From NCBI GenBank assembly GCA_039927975.1, contig JBDSTZ010000564.1:1-6464 (forward strand): a stretch of 6,464 nt of DNA. Direction: 5' to 3'. A model generated the notes under the pieces. That model was not told where the DNA came from. It searched no databases and saw nothing but the letters and a program-made list of their open reading frames with translations. Positions 1 through 4,205 of this stretch are shown in pieces. Source of the DNA: JBDSTZ01 sp039927975. Lineage in GTDB: Bacteria; Pseudomonadota; Gammaproteobacteria; Burkholderiales; Burkholderiaceae_D. Each line of letters starts with the position of its first letter. The first letter of the stretch is position 1. A program made the position numbers and the translations under genes.

Positions 1-416
1 CGCCGGTGCTGCTGGCGCAGGCGCTGCACGCGGCCACCCTGGAGGGCGAGCAGGCCGTCGTCATCAACCTCCTCGACCAGAAACTGTACAATCTCAATCC
101 CGACTTTTTGTCGTACACCCTGTCGAAGGCGGCGCTGCATACCGCGACGACCCTGCTGGCGCAGGCGCTGGCGCCGAAAGTGCGCGTGGTCGGCGTCGCG
201 CCCGGCCTGACGATGGTGTCGGGCGAACAGACCGACGACGGCTTCGCCAAAGCGCACACGGTCACCCCGCTCGGACAATCGAGCACCCCGCAGGACATCG
301 TCGACGCGGTGTGCTACGTGGCGAGCGCGCGCGCCCTGACTGGCACCACCTTGCTCGTCGACGGCGGCCAGCACCTGATGCCGCTGGCGCGCGACGTCAT
401 GTTCCTGACCAAATAA
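1..416 (+). CDS. SDR-family oxidoreductase, pteridine reductase/FolM-like (3' part only)
   Basis: This is the C-terminal part of a short-chain dehydrogenase/reductase. The reading frame is already open at the left edge (codons from position 3), and the GTG at 6 is an internal codon, so the N-terminal Rossmann motif lies outside the window. About 136 residues are visible. The Tyr-x-x-x-Lys pair is Y (114-116) and K (126-128) within SYTLSKAAL. Thirteen residues before the Tyr, where most SDRs have Ser, there is an Asp in the motif INLLDQ. An Asp/Tyr/Lys arrangement with this spacing is known from pteridine reductase PTR1 and related FolM-type enzymes. The C-terminal VAPG and LLVDGG motifs are typical of SDRs. 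It lies 31 bp upstream of folB on the same strand, which fits an NADPH-dependent reductase of pterins such as dihydromonapterin or dihydrofolate. The SDR call is near certain; the pterin substrate is inferred from the active site and the neighbour. Confidence 0.85.
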   Translation, partial: PVLLAQALHAATLEGEQAVVINLLDQKLYNLNPDFLSYTLSKAALHTATTLLAQALAPKVRVVGVAPGLTMVSGEQTDDGFAKAHTVTPLGQSSTPQDIVDAVCYVASARALTGTTLLVDGGQHLMPLARDVMFLTK

Positions 417-447
417 TTTATATCAGCCCAACAATCAAGAGGTTTCT

Positions 448-846
448 ATGCTGTCCGCCCTGTCCCATCCCATGCTGAGCGATTGCCGTCGCCTGTTCCT
501 GCGCAATTACGAAGTGATGATCAACATCGGCGTGCACGACTTCGAGAAACGCGGCGAGCAGCGGGTGCTGATCAACGTCGACCTGTACATTCCGCTGGCG
601 CTGTCGACGCCGAAGGAAGATCACCTGGCCGAGGTGGTGGACTACGACTTCATGCGCGAGACCATCGCGCGGCGCATGGCCGAAGGCCACGTGCATCTGC
701 AGGAGACCTTGTGCGACGACGTGGTGCGCGCGATGCTGGCCCACCCGCGCGTGCGCGCGGTGCGGGTGTCGACCATGAAGCCGGATGTGTATCCCGATTG
801 CGAAGGCGTCGGCGTCGAGGTATTCCAGATCAAGGACGCGGCATGA
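448..846 (+). CDS. folB: Dihydroneopterin aldolase FolB
   Basis: A 132-residue cytosolic enzyme of folate synthesis that cleaves 7,8-dihydroneopterin to 6-hydroxymethyl-7,8-dihydropterin and glycolaldehyde. Family landmarks are in order: INIGVHDFEKRGEQ (Gly28, Glu33, Gln38), VDYDF with the conserved Tyr66, LQETLCDDV with the pterin-anchoring Glu86, and the catalytic Lys111 in TMKPDVYP, followed by GVGVEVF. The length is a little above the usual ~120 because of a short N-terminal lead. ATG 448 is chosen because AAGAGG at 437-442 sits 5 nt upstream; ATG 472 (Met9) is a possible alternative without as clear a site. The stop TGA (844-846) overlaps the ttcA start as ATGA, so the two are probably translationally coupled, and the preceding reductase gene ends 31 bp upstream. 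No promoter is visible in that gap, so expression probably comes from upstream of the window. Confidence 0.95.
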   Translation: MLSALSHPMLSDCRRLFLRNYEVMINIGVHDFEKRGEQRVLINVDLYIPLALSTPKEDHLAEVVDYDFMRETIARRMAEGHVHLQETLCDDVVRAMLAHPRVRAVRVSTMKPDVYPDCEGVGVEVFQIKDAA

Positions 847-1826
847 ACGGCACCACGGTGATGGAACAGGACGAACTGGTCGATGCGGCGCCTGGCGGGT
901 CCGCCGACAAGCAGGCCGACAAGCAGGCCGACAAACAGGCCGACAAGCACGCCGACAAGGTGGCCTACGAGAACAACAAGCTGCACAAGCGCCTGTGCCG
1001 GCTGGTGGGCCAGGCGATCGGCGACTTCAACATGATCGAGGATGGCGACAAGGTGATGGTGTGCCTGTCCGGCGGCAAGGACAGCTACGCCCTGCTCGAC
1101 ATCCTGATGACGCTGCGCGAGCGCGCGCCGATCAACTTCGAGCTGATAGCCGTCAACCTCGACCAGAAGCAGCCGAACTTCCCGGCCGATATCCTGCCGG
1201 CATATCTCACCAAGCTGGGCGTGCCTTTCCATATCGAGAACCAGGACACCTACAGCATCGTCAAGCGCCTGATCCCGGAAGGCAAAACCACCTGCTCGCT
1301 GTGCTCGCGGCTGCGGCGTGGCATCCTGTACCGCGTGGCTGATGAGCTGGGCTGCAACAAGATCGCGCTCGGCCACCATCGCGACGATATTCTCGAAACC
1401 TTCTTCCTGAATATGTTCTTTGGCGGGAAGCTCAAGGGCATGCCGGCCAAGCTGGTGTCGGACGACGGCAAGCACATGGTGATCCGTCCGCTGGCGTATG
1501 TGAAGGAAGAAGATTCGAGCCGCTACGCCGAGGTCAAGCAGTTCCCGATCATTCCGTGCGACCTGTGCGGCTCGCAGGAGAACCTGCAGCGCAAGCAGAT
1601 CAAGGGCTTGATGCGCGAGTGGGAGAAGAAATATCCGGGGCGCGTGGAGAGCATCTTCTCGTCGCTGTCGACCGTGGTGCCGTCGCATCTGATGGACCGC
1701 GGGATGTTCGGCTTTCAGGAATTGAAGGTCGATGGGCAAGCCAATCCGCTGGGGGATATCGCGTTTGACGAGGAGCCGTGTTCGGCGCCGAGCACATTTG
1801 GGACGATTCCGCTGCAGCAGTTGTAA
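843..1826 (+). CDS. ttcA: tRNA 2-thiocytidine(32) synthetase TtcA
   Basis: A 327-residue ATP- and Fe-S-dependent enzyme that thiolates cytidine 32 of certain tRNAs in the cytoplasm. The PP-loop SGGKDS (residues 76-81) binds ATP. CSLC (Cys151, Cys154) and the later PCDLCGSQ motif (Cys239/Cys242) supply the conserved cluster cysteines; by family knowledge two ligands come from the first motif and one from the second, probably Cys242. LGHHRDDILET (about 176-186) is another family signature. ATG 843 is chosen because it overlaps the folB stop as ATGA and has AAGGA at 832-836, 6 nt upstream. The frame is open further upstream, but that stretch is the folB gene in another frame. Residues 21-39 form a charged repeat (ADKQ x3, ADKH, ADK) ahead of the conserved domain, making the N-terminus longer and more repetitive than in the E. 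coli protein. It is last in the reductase-folB-ttcA series, and I see no clear intrinsic terminator after it. Confidence 0.96.
   Translation: MNGTTVMEQDELVDAAPGGSADKQADKQADKQADKHADKVAYENNKLHKRLCRLVGQAIGDFNMIEDGDKVMVCLSGGKDSYALLDILMTLRERAPINFELIAVNLDQKQPNFPADILPAYLTKLGVPFHIENQDTYSIVKRLIPEGKTTCSLCSRLRRGILYRVADELGCNKIALGHHRDDILETFFLNMFFGGKLKGMPAKLVSDDGKHMVIRPLAYVKEEDSSRYAEVKQFPIIPCDLCGSQENLQRKQIKGLMREWEKKYPGRVESIFSSLSTVVPSHLMDRGMFGFQELKVDGQANPLGDIAFDEEPCSAPSTFGTIPLQQL
903..959 (+). repeat. 12-bp in-frame tandem repeat inside ttcA
   Basis: Nearly five tandem copies of a 12-bp unit with consensus GCCGACAAGCAG start at 903, 915, 927, 939 and 951. The first two are identical, the third has AAA for AAG, the fourth ends CAC instead of CAG, and the fifth is cut after nine bases. 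The unit length is a multiple of three, so copy-number change would add or remove Ala-Asp-Lys-Gln without a frameshift. It lies in the non-conserved N-terminal extension, before the PP-loop. Confidence 0.95.
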
Positions 1827-1951
1827 CAACAGTGTTTGAGGAAACGGATTTTGCTGTTCCAGAGCCCCCGGCGGAACGCTGCGCAGGAAGCGAATTTATC
1901 CCTGCTAAATACCAGTTCGAGAACGAAGTTCGTCTCGACAAGCACGTTCAT
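1827..1951 (-). pseudogene. Truncated PIN-domain-like gene remnant (5' end only)
   Basis: On the minus strand an ATG at 1951 begins MNVLVETNFVLELVF, continues with a DKFASC segment, and reaches a NSKIRF segment about 35 residues in. From memory this closely resembles the N-terminus of a PIN-like nuclease subfamily (MNVLxETNFVLE, then a Ser-Cys helix, then GKIxLV), which has Glu where most PIN domains have the first metal-binding Asp. Full-length relatives are roughly 130-170 residues. Here the resemblance stops after ~41 codons, just where the sequence runs antisense into the ttcA 3' end; the frame stays open to 1715, but those residues are Cys/Ser-rich and not PIN-like. The other acidic residues of the active site are absent, so it should be inactive. 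The start overlaps the stop of a short upstream open tail as ATGA, as in bicistronic toxin-antitoxin pairs. The resemblance is seen by eye only; a chance match cannot be excluded. Confidence 0.45.
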
Positions 1952-2046
1952 ATCATGTCACCGCACAGCAGGGCACCGTGCTGCATCTGACTCGCCAGCC
2001 CGGAATCGACCAGCAGGGTTTCATCTCCGCACCATCCGCTAGTTAG
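1948..2046 (-). pseudogene. Short open tail upstream of the PIN-like remnant
   Basis: In the minus-strand frame ending with TGA at 1950-1948, codons are open back to a stop at 2049-2047, giving about 32 residues that include ETLLVDSGLASQ and end LLCGDMI. There is no ATG, GTG or TTG near the 5' end of the open stretch. Its TGA overlaps the PIN-like ATG. It may be the 3' remnant of the gene that once preceded the PIN-like gene, for example an antitoxin. The LLVDSG segment also recalls the C-terminus of short-chain reductases. Neither identity is supported beyond this, and it could be non-coding. Confidence 0.2.
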
Positions 2047-2057
2047 CTACGAAAGAT

Positions 2058-2085
2058 ATTATAGCGATCACGAAAGCGGCCTCAA
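2058..2085 (-). promoter_or_regulatory. Predicted sigma70 promoter reading toward ttcA (minus strand)
   Basis: On the minus strand, TTGAGG (2085-2080; four of six matches to TTGACA) is followed after exactly 16 bases by a perfect TATAAT (2063-2058). Transcription would start near 2051 and run leftward through the PIN-like remnant and then antisense to the ttcA 3' end. It lies just beyond the 3' end of the aldehyde dehydrogenase gene, which reads in the same direction. It is probably the surviving promoter of the lost gene pair, though a chance match is possible. Confidence 0.45.
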
Positions 2086-2100
2086 TGACGTATCACCGCC

Positions 2101-3528
2101 TCAGCGCAGCATGATCTTCAAGGCCAGCTCTGCCAGCGCTCCATACGGCGGCCTTAGCAAGGCGCTCAGGTTCCACCTGCCCTGCTTGAACACGCCTTTG
2201 GCATGGCTGAGCGACTTGAATCCCTCGGTTCCGTGATACGCGCCCATGCCGCTCGGACCGACACCGCCGAACGGCAGGTCATCCTGCGCATAATGCATCA
2301 GCGTGTTGTTGACGGTGACGTTGCCCGAGGTCGTCAGCGACAGCACCTTGCGGCACTGCGCTGCGTCGCTGCCAAAGTAGTACAGCGCCAGCGGACGCGG
2401 ATGCGCGTTCACATACGCGATCGCCTCATCGAGCTGGCGGTAGCCGACGACCGGCAGCAGCGGTCCAAAGACTTCTTCCCGCATCAGGCGCATCTGTTGC
2501 GTAACGCCGGTGACCAGGGTCGGCGTCAGATTGTGCGGACGTGCGCCCGCCCGCTGCGCGTTCACGCCAACCTCGCGCACCGTCGCGCCATGCGCGCGCG
2601 CGTCATCGAGCAGCGCCCGCAGGCGCTCGTAATGGCGCTCGTTGATGACCGAAGTGTAGTTGTCCGAAGCCGGGCCGTCCGGATAGAGCTTGCGCACCGC
2701 CTGATCGTAGGCGTCGGCGAAAGCGGGCACCGCGTCTTCATGCACCATCACGTAATCCGGCGCGATGCAGGTCTGGCCGCCGTTCCCCAGCTTGCCGTAG
2801 GCGATGCCGGCGGCGGCGTGCTGCATCGAATGTCCGCGTTCGATAATCACCGGTGACTTGCCGCCCAGTTCCAGCGTGAGCGGCACCAGGTTGTCGCTGG
2901 CCGCTTTCATCACGGCGCGGCCCACCTGCGTGCTGCCGGTGAAGACCAGGTGATCGAAAGGCAGCGCGGAGAAATCCTTGCCGACCGCCGCGTCTCCCGT
3001 CACGACGGCCACCTGATCCGACGGGAAGGTTTCGGCCAGCATCTTGGCGAGCAGCGCGCTCGACGCCGGCGTGAACTCGGACGGCTTGATCATGGCGCGG
3101 TTGCCGGCCGCGATCGCGGTCGCGAGCGGCATCAGGGCGAGCGACATGGGGTAATTCCACGGCGACATGATGCCGACCACGCCGAGCGGTTGGCAGACCA
3201 CCCAGGCCCGCCCCGGCAGGAAGTGCAGCGGCACGTGGCGCTTCTCCGGGCGCATCCAGCGCCGCAAGTTGCGCAACTGGTAGTTGATGCCCTGGACCAC
3301 AGGCAGCAATTCCATCAACGCCGTTTCATGCGGCGACCGATGGCCGAAGTCGGCCTTGACCGCGTCGGCGATGGCGTCGCGGTGCGCGAGGATCGTCGCT
3401 TTGAGCGCGCGCAGATCGGCCTTGCGCTCCTTCAGCGATGGCGGCCCGGCGCGCAGGAAAGCCTCCCGCTGCCGGGCCAGGGTGAGTTCCATGCGCAACG
3501 CGGTGCCGTCGAGGTCGAACGATTTCAT
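2101..3528 (-). CDS. Coniferyl-aldehyde-type aldehyde dehydrogenase
   Basis: A 475-residue NAD(P)-dependent aldehyde dehydrogenase, oxidising an aldehyde to the acid. The full fold is present: SPWNYP with the catalytic-site Asn125, IKPSEFTP with Lys148 and Glu151, FTGSTQVG at the nucleotide site (196-203), LELGGKSP with the general base Glu220, GGQTC with the nucleophile Cys254, and EEVFGP (351-356). Glu151 sits where NAD-preferring family members have Glu, suggesting NAD+. Length and overall sequence fit the coniferyl aldehyde dehydrogenase (CalB-like) group, which also covers other aromatic and long-chain aldehydes, so the true substrate is uncertain. ATG 3528 is chosen because family similarity begins there; the frame is open further upstream, but the extra residues are not ALDH-like. 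Only a weak GGGT-type ribosome site precedes it. The C-terminus ends in a hydrophobic helix-like stretch (GALAELALKIML), reminiscent of class 3 ALDHs. It is divergent from the MAPEG gene. Confidence 0.9.
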   Translation of the reverse strand: MKSFDLDGTALRMELTLARQREAFLRAGPPSLKERKADLRALKATILAHRDAIADAVKADFGHRSPHETALMELLPVVQGINYQLRNLRRWMRPEKRHVPLHFLPGRAWVVCQPLGVVGIMSPWNYPMSLALMPLATAIAAGNRAMIKPSEFTPASSALLAKMLAETFPSDQVAVVTGDAAVGKDFSALPFDHLVFTGSTQVGRAVMKAASDNLVPLTLELGGKSPVIIERGHSMQHAAAGIAYGKLGNGGQTCIAPDYVMVHEDAVPAFADAYDQAVRKLYPDGPASDNYTSVINERHYERLRALLDDARAHGATVREVGVNAQRAGARPHNLTPTLVTGVTQQMRLMREEVFGPLLPVVGYRQLDEAIAYVNAHPRPLALYYFGSDAAQCRKVLSLTTSGNVTVNNTLMHYAQDDLPFGGVGPSGMGAYHGTEGFKSLSHAKGVFKQGRWNLSALLRPPYGALAELALKIMLR

Positions 3529-3756
3529 GATTACCCGAAAAAAGCAGCATCCAGATAATGAGCCTAACACGATTCGCGCCGGGGCTCGCGGCGCCGGCAT
3601 CGTGCCGGCAAGGTCGTACCGCGCGGTGTTGCCAGCCCTGGCTGCCACAGGCTCATACCGCCTACAGGAACGCGATATCAAAGCGCCATCCGCCCAGGAT
3701 CAGTGGCACACTTGCCGCTTTGACTCCTCTTTGCTGACCAACCACGGAAGAACCTC
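3529..3756. other. Divergent intergenic region with small inverted repeats
   Basis: 228 bp separate the divergent aldehyde dehydrogenase and MAPEG genes, so both promoters should lie here, but I see no strong -35/-10 pair on either strand. Three inverted repeats are visible: GCCGGCA-TCG-TGCCGGC (3593-3609, perfect 7-bp arms), GCCAG-CC-CTGGC (3631-3642), and TCAAAGCG (3678-3685) matched by CGCTTTGA (3716-3723). None is followed by a T-tract, so they are not intrinsic terminators. They could be operators or chance. GGAAG at 3746-3750 is the ribosome site of the MAPEG gene. Confidence 0.4.
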
Positions 3757-4155
3757 ATGACCGCAGAATTGACGATCCTCGCCTGGACCCTCGTATTGGC
3801 GCTGGTGCAGATTGGCCTGGCATCGAGCATGCGCACGATGGAAACCGGCATCTCCTACAACATGAGCGCGCGCGACAAGGAAGCGCCGCCGATGCGGCCT
3901 GTGACGGCGCGCCTGCAACGGGCCCAGGCCAATCTGTTCGAGACGCTGCCGCTGTTCGCGGCGGCCGTGCTGATTGCGCATGTGGCCGGGCGCACCGGCG
4001 GCGAGACGCTGCTGGGCTGCCAGCTCTATCTGGGCGCGCGCGTCCTGTACGTGCCGGCTTACGCTGCCGGCGTGCCGGTGCTGCGCACCTTGATCTGGAC
4101 CGCGTCGGTGGTCGGGCTCGTGATGATCATCAAGGCGATCCTGCGCGGCGGCTGA
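3757..4155 (+). CDS. MAPEG-family integral membrane protein
   Basis: A 132-residue inner-membrane protein with about four hydrophobic segments (roughly 5-24, 62-79, 84-103 and 108-127), the layout of the MAPEG family (membrane-associated proteins in eicosanoid and glutathione metabolism). The family hallmark is the Arg-x-x-Arg-Ala-Gln-x-Asn-x-x-Glu pattern, seen as ARLQRAQANLFETLPLF (Arg52, Arg55, Asn59, Glu62). Some members are glutathione transferases or peroxidases; most bacterial ones, including this one, have no proven reaction. ATG 3757 is preceded by GGAAG (3746-3750) with a 6-nt spacer. It is divergent from the aldehyde dehydrogenase, so a shared role in handling reactive aldehydes or lipophilic electrophiles is possible but only inferred. 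The stop codon's last A is the first base of an A6 run that encodes the U-tract of the opposing gene's terminator. Confidence 0.9.
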   Translation: MTAELTILAWTLVLALVQIGLASSMRTMETGISYNMSARDKEAPPMRPVTARLQRAQANLFETLPLFAAAVLIAHVAGRTGGETLLGCQLYLGARVLYVPAYAAGVPVLRTLIWTASVVGLVMIIKAILRGG

Positions 4156-4195
4156 AAAAATCCCTCCACGCGCTCCCGCGATGAACAAGCGCGTG
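4155..4195 (-). terminator. Probable intrinsic terminator of the indolepyruvate oxidoreductase gene
   Basis: On the minus strand, 11 nt past the oxidoreductase stop, CACGCGCT (4195-4188) pairs perfectly with AGCGCGTG (4174-4167) around a 13-nt loop. After six more bases (GAGGGA) there is a run of six T (4160-4155). The stem is GC-rich as expected; the gap between stem and T-run is longer than ideal, which lowers confidence. On the plus strand there is no T-run after the hairpin, so it would not serve the MAPEG gene in the same way. Confidence 0.5.
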
Positions 4196-4205
4196 AGCTC
4201 CGCCA

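Noticed and set aside
483..842. Extension of the ttcA reading frame far upstream of 843
   Set aside because: This stretch is folB in another frame; folB has all its family motifs, and ATG 843 has a ribosome site and the ATGA overlap.
642..1829. Long minus-strand open frame opposite folB/ttcA
   Set aside because: Antisense shadow of two well-supported genes, with low-complexity Leu/Val/Gly repeats produced by the ADKQ tandem repeat.
1917..1938. Near-perfect inverted repeat TCGAG-A-ACGAA-G-TTCGT-CTCGA
   Set aside because: It falls within the codons for VETNFVLE of the PIN-like remnant, has a one-base loop and no following T-run, so it is most simply a by-product of coding sequence and not a terminator or operator.
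1990..2034. Possible tRNA or tmRNA 3' end (GGGTTTCA... ending in CACCA)
   Set aside because: No T-loop consensus and no complementary 5' acceptor strand at a suitable distance.
3529..3681. 51-codon N-terminal extension of the aldehyde dehydrogenase
   Set aside because: The extra residues show no ALDH similarity and look like open GC-rich intergenic sequence; the family start fits ATG 3528.
3720..3725. TTGACT as a -35 box for the MAPEG gene
   Set aside because: No acceptable -10 box lies 15-19 bp downstream; that position falls on the ribosome-binding site.
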